Shown: piece by piece, positions 1 to 5,371 of the stretch | Layout: each line of letters begins with the position of its first letter | Position numbering within the stretch: the first letter of the stretch is position 1 | Origin: Candidatus Rokuibacteriota bacterium | GTDB lineage: Bacteria; Methylomirabilota; Methylomirabilia; Rokubacteriales; CSP1-6 | Direction of reading: 5' to 3' | DNA: 5,371 bases | NCBI GenBank assembly: GCA_016201575.1 | Contig: JACQCN010000367.1 | Span: forward strand, 1 to 5,371 | Program-made: the position numbers and the translations under genes | Notes under the pieces: model-generated | Databases searched by the model: none | Told to the model about the DNA's origin: nothing | The model's input: the letters and a program-made list of their open reading frames with translations, nothing else

Positions 1-180
1 CTCGGAGGCGGGCTCCGCCCCCCGTCCGAACCTCCACCCGGGGCTGGCGCCGGTAAAGCCTTCCTCGGAGGCGGGCTCCGCCCCCCTTTCGAACCTCCAC
101 CCGGGGCTGGCGCCGGCAAAGCCTTCCTCGGAGGCGGGCTCCGCCCCCCTTCCGACGAAGACGGCGCCGGCGAAGCCGTC
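1..180. repeat. 63-bp GC-rich tandem repeat, 2.9 copies
   Basis: Copy 1 is 1-63, copy 2 is 64-126 and copy 3 is 127-180. Copies 1 and 2 differ at only three positions (two near base 24 of the unit, one near base 54). Copy 3 matches for its first 25 bases, then lacks about nine bases in the middle and resumes with a near match around GGCGCCGG. Each copy starts with a small hairpin: GGCGG, loop GCT, CCGCC (7-11/15-19 in copy 1). The period is a multiple of three, and the frame from base 1 stays open to a TAG at 211-213, giving a 21-residue Gly/Pro/Ala repeat. That frame has only about two-thirds G/C at third positions, far below the genes here, so I read this as an intergenic repeat, not a protein tail, though the window edge prevents certainty. 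I see no promoter in 1-221. Confidence 0.85.
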
Positions 181-211
181 GCTCGAACGGTCCGCCCACA
201 TTCCCGTGACT

Positions 212-219
212 AGGGGGGG
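212..219 (+). promoter_or_regulatory. Weak purine-rich ribosome binding site of hyfC
   Basis: A run AGGGGGGG lies only two bases before the GTG at 222, which is tight for a Shine-Dalgarno element. It would be better spaced for the in-frame TTG at 231. The start of hyfC could therefore be three codons further in, with no effect on the first membrane helix. Confidence 0.35.
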
Positions 220-221
220 CA

Positions 222-1163
222 GTGAGCGGGTTGCTGATCAACGTGGTGGAGACGGCGCTGGCGCTGGTGCTGGCGCCGGGGCTGGTGGGCACGATCCGCT
301 GGCTCAAGGCGCGGCTCCAGAACCGCCGCGGCGCGCCCGCGTGGCAGCCCTATTTGGAGCTGCGCAAGCTCTTCGCCAAGGAGGTCGTCGTCTCCCGGAA
401 CGCCTCCTGGCTCTTCCGGGTGGCGCCGTTCGTGGTCTTCGCGGCGACGGTGGCGGTGACCTTCCTCGTGCCCTTCCTCGCCGTCCCGCTCCCGTTCGAC
501 GTGGTGGGCGACCTGCTCGTGGTGGTCTATCTCCTCCTGCTCGCCACCTTCGTCCTCGCCCTCGCCGGGCTCGATCCCGGGTCGGCCTTCGGCGGGATGG
601 GCGCGAGCCGGGAGATGACGGTGGCCGCCCTCGCCGAGCCCACGCTGGCGCTCGCGATCTTCGCGCTGGCCCTCGGCGCCGGCTCCACCAACCTCGGCCA
701 GATCGTGTCGCGCACGCTCGCCCACCCCGCGGCGGTGGTGAGCCCCGGCCACCTGCTCGCCTTCGCCGCCCTCTTCATCGTCACGCTGGCCGAGACCGGG
801 CGCCTGCCCATCGACAACCCGGCGACCCACCTCGAACTGACGATGATCCACGAGGCGATGATCCTCGAGTACTCCGGCCGCTACCTGGCGCTGATCGAGT
901 GGGCGGCGGCGCTGAAGCTCCTGGTCTTCTTCTCCCTGCTGGCCAACCTGTTCGTGCCCTGGGGCGTGGCCGTGGCCCTCACGCCGGCGGCCCTGGCCGT
1001 GGCCGCCGGCAGCCTGGTGCTGAAGCTCGCCCTCCTGGCCGCCGCGGTCGCCGTGCTGGAGACGCGGGTGGCCAAGCTGCGGCTCTTCCGGGTCCCCGAG
1101 CTGCTCAGCGTCTCCTTCGTGCTGGCGCTGCTCGCGGTGACCTCGGCGTTCCTCTTGCGGTGA
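222..1163 (+). CDS. hyfC: HyfC/HycD-like (NuoH-type) membrane subunit of an Ehr or group 4 hydrogenase-like complex
   Basis: A 313-residue integral membrane protein, close to the length of E. coli HycD and HyfC. In this family it anchors the cytoplasmic catalytic arm to the membrane and couples redox chemistry to ion movement. The family signature is clear around residues 191-211: E191-T-G-R-L-P-I-D-N-P-A-T-H-L-E205-L-T-M-I-H210-E211, the counterpart of the charged NuoH loop next to the quinone cavity. Near the N-terminus, after the first helix, an amphipathic segment with E-L-R-K49-L-F-A-K53-E matches the NuoH/HycD segment following helix 1. Several long hydrophobic segments follow, as expected for about eight helices. 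The GTG at 222 is the earliest plausible start; TTG 231 is an alternative. Its TGA (1161-1163) touches hyfE, so the two are probably translationally coupled. Family assignment is firm; the partner and reaction are inferred from HyfG. Confidence 0.93.
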   Translation: MSGLLINVVETALALVLAPGLVGTIRWLKARLQNRRGAPAWQPYLELRKLFAKEVVVSRNASWLFRVAPFVVFAATVAVTFLVPFLAVPLPFDVVGDLLVVVYLLLLATFVLALAGLDPGSAFGGMGASREMTVAALAEPTLALAIFALALGAGSTNLGQIVSRTLAHPAAVVSPGHLLAFAALFIVTLAETGRLPIDNPATHLELTMIHEAMILEYSGRYLALIEWAAALKLLVFFSLLANLFVPWGVAVALTPAALAVAAGSLVLKLALLAAAVAVLETRVAKLRLFRVPELLSVSFVLALLAVTSAFLLR

Positions 1164-1165
1164 CG

Positions 1166-1825
1166 ATGGCGGACTCCCTCTTCTCCCAGGTCTCCGTGCT
1201 CGGCTCGAGCCTCGTGCTCATCTTCGGCATCATCCTGCTGTGGCGCCGGGGCGTGCGCGCCTACATCACCGCGCTCGCCTGGCAGTCCTGGGTGCTGGCC
1301 GGCGTCACCGCCACGGTGGGCTGGTTCGGCGGCGATCCCCAGCTCTACTGGGTGGCGGGGCTCCTGCTCGTCATCAAGGGCCTCGGCATCCCGCGCCTGC
1401 TCCGGGCAATGGAGGCGCGGTTCGGCGCCGCGCGGGAGCTCGAGCCCTACGTGAACACCGCGACGTCGCTCGTCATCGCCGGCCTGCTCGTCGTGTTCGC
1501 CTACGCGATCACCCGGCCGCTGGTGGCCGTCGCGCAGCTCCCGACGCGCGCCGGAATGCCGCTGGCCATGGGGCTCGTGTTCGTGAGCCTCTTCGTCATC
1601 GTGAGCCGGAAGAAGGCGCTCACCCAGGTCATCGGCTTCCTGATGCTCGAGAACGGCATTGCGCTCCTGGCCGTGCTCGGCGCCTACGGGGTGCCGCTCA
1701 TCGTCGAGATCGGCGTGTTCCTCGACGTGCTCATGGGCTTCCTGGTCATGCAGATCTTCGTCTACCAGATCCACGCCACCTTCGACTCGATCGACGTCGA
1801 GCAGCTCAACCGGCTCCGGCACTGA
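1166..1825 (+). CDS. hyfE: HyfE/HycP-like membrane subunit
   Basis: A 219-residue very hydrophobic protein, nearly the same length as E. coli HyfE (216). About seven transmembrane segments are visible, roughly residues 5-25, 32-50, 55-75, 95-115, 128-145, 153-175 and 178-198. The helix beginning K-A-L-T-Q-V-I-G-F-L-M-L-E162-N-G is the typical HyfE stretch and resembles the buried-glutamate helix of NuoK. A second acidic pair follows at E181 and D187. Buried carboxylates of this kind form part of the ion path along the membrane arm in complex I relatives. The ATG at 1166 lies two bases after the hyfC stop; a GTG at 1160 overlapping that stop is also in frame and would add two residues. The TGA at 1823-1825 shares its A with the ATG of hyfF. 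The larger open frame extending upstream is an out-of-frame reading of hyfC. Confidence 0.92.
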   Translation: MADSLFSQVSVLGSSLVLIFGIILLWRRGVRAYITALAWQSWVLAGVTATVGWFGGDPQLYWVAGLLLVIKGLGIPRLLRAMEARFGAARELEPYVNTATSLVIAGLLVVFAYAITRPLVAVAQLPTRAGMPLAMGLVFVSLFVIVSRKKALTQVIGFLMLENGIALLAVLGAYGVPLIVEIGVFLDVLMGFLVMQIFVYQIHATFDSIDVEQLNRLRH

Positions 1826-3375
1826 TGCTCTTCCTCGCCCTGCTCGCCCCGCCGCTGCTCTCGGCCCTCCTGGCCCTCCTGGTGACGCCCTACCGGCGCG
1901 CCGTCGGCTGGGTCAACGCCCTCCTCTCGCTCGTCACGCTGGGAGCGGCCGTCGGCCTCTGGGCCGCGATCCTGGCCGGCGAGCCGGCGACGGGCGGAAG
2001 CGACGAGTTCCTGCGCGCCGATGCCCTTTCCACGCTCTTCGCCCTCTGCGTGAGCTTCGTGACCGCGCTGGCCGCCTGGCTCGGCCCCGGCCTCGCCCGC
2101 GACGAGGAGTGGGGTCCCGTCCAGGCGCGGCGCTTCAGCGTGTTCGTCAACCTGTTCGCGTTCACGATGCTCTTCGCGGTCACCACCAACAACGTGGGCT
2201 TCATGTGGATCGCCATCGAGGCCACCACCATCACCTCGGCGGTGCTGATCCCGCTCACCGTCACCAAGCCCTCGGTGGAGGCGTCGTGGAAGTACATCCT
2301 GATCGGCTCGGTCGGCATCGCGCTGGCCTTCGCGGGCACCGTGCTCGGGTACTTCGACTTCGTCAACCTGGCCGGCCGTCACGAGGACGCGCTCACCTGG
2401 ACCGTGCTGATGGCCGCCGCGCGGTCGCTCCATCCGGAGGTGCTCCAGATCGCCTTCGTCTTCATCCTGATCGGCTACGGCACCAAGGCGGGGATCGCGC
2501 CGATGCACACCTGGCTGCCGGACGCCCACTCGGAGGCGCCGGCGCCGCTGTCGGCGATGCTGTCCGGCGTGCTCACCGCGGTCGGCCTCTACGCGGTGAT
2601 CCGGTGGCGGGCGGTCGTGAGCGCCGCGGTGGGTCCGGCGTTCCCCAACCGGCTCCTGATCGTGCTCGGCCTGCTCTCGCTCGCGATCGCCGCGTTCAGC
2701 CTCGTGATCCAGCGCAACTACAAGCGGATGCTCGCCTACTCGACGATCGAGCACACCGGGCTGATGTGCGTCGGCCTCGCGCTCGGCCCGCTCGGCGCCT
2801 TCGCGGCCATGCTCCACCTGCTCAACCACTCGGTCGCCAAGTCGATGATGTTCTTCCTGGCCGGCCGCGTGGCCGACCGCTACCGGACGACCGAGCTGGC
2901 CCGCGTGTCGGGGCTGCTCCGGACGATGCCGGGGACGGCCGTGCTCTTCGCGGCCGGGATGCTGGCGATGATCGGGCTCCCGCCCTTCGGGCTCTTCATT
3001 TCCGAGTTCGCGCTCTTCCGCGCCGGGTTCGCCGCCGGCCGGCCCTGGCTCATGGGCGCCGTGCTGGTCCTCCTCACCGTCGCGTTCGTCGCGCTCGTCG
3101 GCCACCTGCACCGGATGCTCTACGGCTCGCGGATCCCCGGGATGGAGCCCGGCGAGCGGCAGCGCCTCGGGCTCGTGCCCCTCGGGCTCTCGCTGGCGAT
3201 CCTGGTCGTCCTCGGGCTCACGCTGCCGGAGCCGGTGGCGACGCTGCTCGACCGCACCGTGGAGGTCATCGGCCGAGGCCCGACTTCACCCGCCTCCGCG
3301 CGGCGCTGGCCGACCGCCTCGGCATCGCGCTCGGCGGCCTCCAGGTCGTCCGCGGCAACGAGCTGCACGGCGTGA
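1825..3375 (+). CDS. hyfF: HyfF-like antiporter subunit (NuoL/M/N family), with an out-of-frame tail
   Basis: A proton-translocating membrane subunit of the Mrp-antiporter/NuoL-M-N family, with more than twelve hydrophobic segments. The key charged residues are present: E132 in W-I-A-I-E-A-T-T, K156 in S-W-K-Y-I-L, K221 and H228 in the G-T-K-A-G-I-A-P-M-H helix followed by W-L-P-D-A-H-S-E-A-P, and H335/K339 in N-H-S-V-A-K. The segment P-P-F-G-L-F-I-S-E-F-A is also typical of HyfF. Start: the ATG at 1825 overlaps the hyfE stop by one base (TGATG). The frame stays open to a TGA at 3373-3375 (516 residues), but I think the genuine protein ends near residue 484 (base 3276). The final 32 residues are Ser/Ala/Arg-rich and non-hydrophobic, and they overlap sequence that clearly codes for HyfG in another frame. 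The tail is best explained by a two-base loss at the junction. Confidence 0.92.
   Translation: MLFLALLAPPLLSALLALLVTPYRRAVGWVNALLSLVTLGAAVGLWAAILAGEPATGGSDEFLRADALSTLFALCVSFVTALAAWLGPGLARDEEWGPVQARRFSVFVNLFAFTMLFAVTTNNVGFMWIAIEATTITSAVLIPLTVTKPSVEASWKYILIGSVGIALAFAGTVLGYFDFVNLAGRHEDALTWTVLMAAARSLHPEVLQIAFVFILIGYGTKAGIAPMHTWLPDAHSEAPAPLSAMLSGVLTAVGLYAVIRWRAVVSAAVGPAFPNRLLIVLGLLSLAIAAFSLVIQRNYKRMLAYSTIEHTGLMCVGLALGPLGAFAAMLHLLNHSVAKSMMFFLAGRVADRYRTTELARVSGLLRTMPGTAVLFAAGMLAMIGLPPFGLFISEFALFRAGFAAGRPWLMGAVLVLLTVAFVALVGHLHRMLYGSRIPGMEPGERQRLGLVPLGLSLAILVVLGLTLPEPVATLLDRTVEVIGRGPTSPASARRWPTASASRSAASRSSAATSCTA
3261..3266 (+). promoter_or_regulatory. Strong Shine-Dalgarno element for hyfG, now without a start codon
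   Basis: GGAGGT lies inside the last codons of hyfF, nine bases before base 3276, where the hyfG reading frame becomes protein-like. This is good spacing for a start at 3276, yet no ATG, GTG or TTG exists there in the hyfG frame. The GTG at 3372 has no comparable element. This supports a lost start codon, not a true start at 3372. Confidence 0.55.
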
Positions 3376-4853
3376 TCGACGGCGCGGTGGTCCCGGCGCT
3401 GGCCGAGACGCTGCGCGCCGCGTTCGGCGCCGAGCTGGCGCTGATGGTGGGCGACGACCGCCGGGCCGAGCGCGGCGTGTTCGAGGTCCACTACCTGTTC
3501 GAGCAGCCGCGGGAGAACTGGTTTCTCCACGTCACGGCGGCGGTGCCCGCGAGCGACCCCACGATCGTGTCGCTGGCGACCTTCCACTACCCGGCCTCGC
3601 GCTTCGAGCGCGAGATCCAGGACCTGTTCGGCATCCGCGCCGACGGCCACCCCGATCCCCGCCCGCTCGTCCGCCACGGCTTCTGGCCCGAGGACTACTA
3701 CCCGCTCCGCAAGGACGCCGGGCCCCGCGAGTTCCACGACGACGGGCAGCCGTTCCCGTTCCAGGAGGTGGGCGGCGAGGGCGTCTACGAGATCCCCGTC
3801 GGCCCCGTCCACGCGGGCGTCATCGAGCCCGGGCACTTCCGGTTCAGCGTGGTGGGCGAGACGATCATCGACATGAAGTCGCGCTTCTACTTCACCCACA
3901 AGGGCACGGAGAAGCTCTTCGAGGGGCGGGCTCCGGCCGACGGCGTCGAGCTGGCCGAGCGGATCTCCGGGGACACCACGGTCGGCCATGCGCTGGCGTA
4001 CTGCCAGGCCCTCGAGGCCCTGGCCGGCGTCGAGGCGCCGCCGCGCGCCCGCTACCTGCGCACGGTCCTGCTCGAGCTGGAGCGCCTGTACAACCACGTC
4101 GCCGACTTCGGCATGATCGCCAACGACACCGGCTTCGCCGTCGCCCACTCCCACTGCTTCCGGATCCGGGAGCGCCTCCTGCGCCTCAACAAGGCCGTCA
4201 CCGGCAACCGGCTGCTCAGGAACGGCGTGGTCCCGGGCGGCGTCCGCGCCGACCTGCCCGCCGGCGTGGACCTCGCGGCGGAGGTCGAGGCGGCGATCCG
4301 GGACTTCGACGAGATCGTCGCCATCAGCCTCGACAACACGCTGCTGCGGGATCGGCTGGAGCAGACCGGCACCCTCACGACCCGGACCGCCCGCGACCAC
4401 GGCGCGCGCGGCTTCGTCGCCCGCGCCTCCGGGATCGAAACGGACGCGCGGCGCGATCACCCCTTCGCGGCCTACGCGGAGCTGCCGGTCAAGGTGGTCG
4501 TCTTCGAGTCGGGGGACGTCAAGGCGCGCACGCTGGTCCGGGTCGAGGAGGCCAGGGAGTCGGCCCGGCTGATCCGCCGGGCCGTCGAGCGGATGCCGGC
4601 GGGCCCCCTCACGGTCCCGCTCGGCCCGCTCCCGGCCGATCAGGCCGCCTTCGGACTCACGGAGGGGTGGCGGGGCATGATCATCCACTGGGTCATGGTG
4701 GATGGCGGTGGAAAACTCCGGAGAGTCAAGGTGCTGGACCCGTCCTTCCTGAACTGGCGCCCCCTCTCCTACGCGCTCCTGAAGAACATCGTCCCGGACT
4801 TCCCGCTCTGCAACAAGTCGTTCAACCAGTCCTACTCCGGCAACGATCTGTAG
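3372..4853 (+). CDS. hyfG: HyfG/HycE-like fused NuoC-NuoD large subunit without NiFe ligands (Ehr type); 5' end damaged
   Basis: Cytoplasmic large subunit of a complex I/group 4 hydrogenase relative. The first canonical start in frame is GTG 3372 (493 residues), overlapping the extended hyfF stop as GTGA. The coding frame clearly begins earlier, at about 3276, giving about 526 residues with a helix D-F-T-R-L-R-A-A-L-A. The NuoC-like domain runs to about 3720 and carries the signature S-R-F-E-R-E-I-Q-D-L-F-G-I followed by G-H-P-D-P-R (from 3597). The NuoD/HycE-like domain begins near 3780 with G-P-V-H-A-G-V and P-G-H-F-R-F. The proximal metal motif RxCGxC reads R-I-S-G-D-T (Ser at 3966-3968, Thr at 3975-3977). 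The distal motif DPCxxC reads N-Q-S-Y-S-G (Ser at 4830-4832, Gly at 4839-4841), so all four cysteine ligands are absent. The stop follows at the hydrogenase maturation cleavage position. H2 activation is therefore not expected; the true substrate is unknown. The family is certain; the Ehr assignment is strong. Confidence 0.9.
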   Translation: MIDGAVVPALAETLRAAFGAELALMVGDDRRAERGVFEVHYLFEQPRENWFLHVTAAVPASDPTIVSLATFHYPASRFEREIQDLFGIRADGHPDPRPLVRHGFWPEDYYPLRKDAGPREFHDDGQPFPFQEVGGEGVYEIPVGPVHAGVIEPGHFRFSVVGETIIDMKSRFYFTHKGTEKLFEGRAPADGVELAERISGDTTVGHALAYCQALEALAGVEAPPRARYLRTVLLELERLYNHVADFGMIANDTGFAVAHSHCFRIRERLLRLNKAVTGNRLLRNGVVPGGVRADLPAGVDLAAEVEAAIRDFDEIVAISLDNTLLRDRLEQTGTLTTRTARDHGARGFVARASGIETDARRDHPFAAYAELPVKVVVFESGDVKARTLVRVEEARESARLIRRAVERMPAGPLTVPLGPLPADQAAFGLTEGWRGMIIHWVMVDGGGKLRRVKVLDPSFLNWRPLSYALLKNIVPDFPLCNKSFNQSYSGNDL

Positions 4854-4925
4854 CGGGAAGTCTGGACACCCCGCGCCAGATCGTCAGCAAGGGGCGCAAA
4901 CGGTTCTGCCTGGCGCGATTACCGG

Positions 4926-4948
4926 GCCTCGAGAAGGAACCTCGAGGC
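4926..4948. repeat. Perfect hairpin, 8-bp stem, 7-base loop
   Basis: GCCTCGAG (4926-4933) pairs perfectly with CTCGAGGC (4941-4948) around the loop AAGGAAC. It lies 73 bases after the hyfG stop and could protect or end the operon transcript. No T-run follows, so it is not a canonical intrinsic terminator. Confidence 0.5.
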
Positions 4949-4987
4949 GGGCGCCGGGCCCGCTTTCCACCCGGGCGTGGTCGTCGA

Positions 4988-5001
4988 GGTCCACGTGGAC
5001 C
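4988..5001. repeat. Perfect 14-bp palindrome
   Basis: GGTCCACGTGGACC reads identically on both strands, with a CACGTG core. Uninterrupted symmetry of this kind suits a dimeric DNA-binding protein or a methylation/restriction target. No promoter is recognisable next to it, and no gene start in the window depends on it. Confidence 0.4.
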
Positions 5002-5271
5002 CCGTCGCTCACCATGATCAACCCGCCTCGCCTCGGGCGAATTCTCTCGCGACCGCGGCCCCGCCCCGCGGGCGCGCCAGGCGGAGTCCGTCTCGCGGGC
5101 GAAAACCCGTCGTTCATCCCGCTCCGACGCGACCCTCCCGCGCGGGCTCCACCGTCGCCATCCCCGGCGCTGGTCCCAGTTGGCCGCTCGACACCGCGCC
5201 CACCGGATCCCCGAACGCCCTTGAATCTCCAAGCGCGCGCCGCCGAAGGCGAATCGAGTTCAACACCGCTC

Positions 5272-5295
5272 TTTGCCGCGACTCCGCGCGGCAAA
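5272..5295. terminator. Candidate hairpin between convergent genes
   Basis: TTTGCCGCG (5272-5280) pairs perfectly with CGCGGCAAA (5287-5295) around a six-base loop ACTCCG. It sits 13 bases past the stop of the - strand toxin-like gene and downstream of the + strand operon, a sensible place for a shared terminator. Neither strand has a proper T-run after the stem, so termination is only suggested by position and stem strength. Confidence 0.35.
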
Positions 5296-5308
5296 AAGCC
5301 TTAATTCG

Positions 5309-5371
5309 TTAGCCCCTTCGCCGCTGCCACTCTGCCGGATCTCGGCTCACGTGGAGGACCGCGAGCACGAC
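5309..5371 (-). CDS. Probable RelE/ParE-family toxin, C-terminal 20 codons only
   Basis: The gene enters from the right edge on the - strand and ends at TAA (5311-5309). The visible residues, V-V-L-A-V-L-H-V-S-R-D-P-A-E-W and then Q-R-R-R-G, match the usual end of RelE/ParE toxins: a final beta strand, a His, then R-D-P and an aromatic residue before a basic tail. Such proteins are the toxin of type II toxin-antitoxin pairs (mRNA cleavage for RelE, gyrase inhibition for ParE). The antitoxin gene usually precedes the toxin and would lie outside the window. Codon use is less strictly G/C-ending than in the hyf genes, which is common for such mobile modules. Only 20 residues are available, so this is a pattern-based call. 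Confidence 0.55.
   Translation of the reverse strand, partial: VVLAVLHVSRDPAEWQRRRG

Larger units (their letters stand above)
4854..5308. other. Non-coding stretch between convergent genes
   Basis: No reading frame here resembles a known family. Open frames exist on both strands because stop codons are rare at this GC content, but their translations are dominated by Arg, Pro, Gly and Ser without hydrophobic cores or conserved motifs. Third-position bias is not maintained in any frame over the whole stretch. No NuoB-like, ferredoxin-like, tRNA or rRNA sequence is visible. What it does hold is several inverted repeats, listed separately; an additional CCGCGG/CCGCGG pair (5053-5058/5066-5071) is probably chance in such GC-rich DNA. 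Confidence 0.6.

Noticed and set aside
206..1165. Upstream extension of the hyfE frame across hyfC
   Set aside because: The translation is Arg/Pro/Gly-rich and lies out of frame with the strongly conserved HyfC; it becomes protein-like only at hyfE.
1240..1824. Upstream extension of the hyfF frame across hyfE
   Set aside because: Shadow of hyfE; the HyfF membrane protein begins at the ATG that overlaps the hyfE stop.
1762..3111. 449-residue open frame on the - strand
   Set aside because: Dominated by Glu, Arg, Gly and His, the usual antisense product of GC-rich membrane protein genes; no family resemblance.
1659..3275. Long extension of the hyfG frame across hyfE and hyfF
   Set aside because: Arg/Pro-rich out-of-frame sequence opposite a well-conserved antiporter subunit; HyfG similarity starts only near 3276.
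3120..4688. 522-residue open frame on the - strand opposite hyfG
   Set aside because: Low-complexity antisense reading; the + strand carries the conserved NuoC and NuoD motifs.
4737..4757. D-P-S-F-L-N as a degenerate distal NiFe motif
   Set aside because: It resembles DPCxxC, but alignment with HycE places the true distal site at the very C-terminus (N-Q-S-Y-S-G); this segment matches the A-T-Y-A-N-W region of HycE instead.
4884..5015. 43-codon - strand frame starting at an ATG (5015-5013) with a GAGG-like sequence before it
   Set aside because: The first 25 codons look G/C-biased, but the bias collapses afterwards, the sequence resembles nothing I know, and the palindrome lies within it.
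4977..5312. Two + strand open frames after hyfG
   Set aside because: Pro/Arg/Ser-rich translations, no motifs, poor codon bias and no ribosome binding site of note.
5298..5317. Possible integron attC core around GTTAGCC
   Set aside because: It does not satisfy the GTTRRRY consensus, and no matching inverse core or integrase is present.
5351..5371. GTG reading V-E-D-R-E-H-D as the start of a + strand gene
   Set aside because: Only seven codons are visible and they overlap the better supported - strand toxin-like end.

Overview
The window holds four consecutive + strand genes of a membrane-bound complex related to group 4 [NiFe] hydrogenases and respiratory complex I, in the order hyfC, hyfE, hyfF, hyfG. 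hyfC is NuoH-like, hyfE is the small HyfE/HycP-type membrane subunit, hyfF is an antiporter-like NuoL/M/N homologue, and hyfG is a fused NuoC/NuoD-type large subunit. Very high GC content, almost exclusive G/C at third codon positions and touching gene ends suggest an uncultured high-GC soil or subsurface bacterium. Rokubacteria/Methylomirabilota is one possibility, helped by the GC-rich intergenic repeats, but the sequence does not settle the phylum.

The large subunit is the key to the window. Both cysteine pairs that hold the NiFe centre in hydrogenases are replaced: RxCGxC reads R-I-S-G-D-T, and the C-terminal DPCxxC reads N-Q-S-Y-S-G. The protein also stops at the position where a hydrogenase maturation protease would cut. 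This fits the energy-converting hydrogenase-related (Ehr) complexes, which keep the ion-translocating membrane arm but have no NiFe site and whose reaction is unknown. The charged residues expected for proton or sodium translocation are present in HyfF and HyfC. HyfG would sit on the cytoplasmic side on HyfC, with HyfC, HyfE and HyfF forming the membrane arm. The FeS small subunit (NuoB/HyfI-like) and HyfB are not in the window. In the related mycobacterial cluster they precede the HycD-like gene, so they are probably just upstream.

Layout: 1-180 holds a 63-bp GC-rich repeat in 2.9 copies. 222-1163 is hyfC, 1166-1825 hyfE and 1825 to about 3276 hyfF. Coding sequence of hyfG runs from about 3276 to 4853. 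The hyfF/hyfG junction looks damaged: a stop/start overlap seems to have lost two bases, so hyfF reads on 32 codons out of frame and the first usable hyfG start moves down to 3372. From 4854 to 5308 I see no convincing gene, only hairpins and a 14-bp palindrome. At the right edge, on the - strand, is the last 20 codons of a probable RelE/ParE-family toxin, convergent with the operon.
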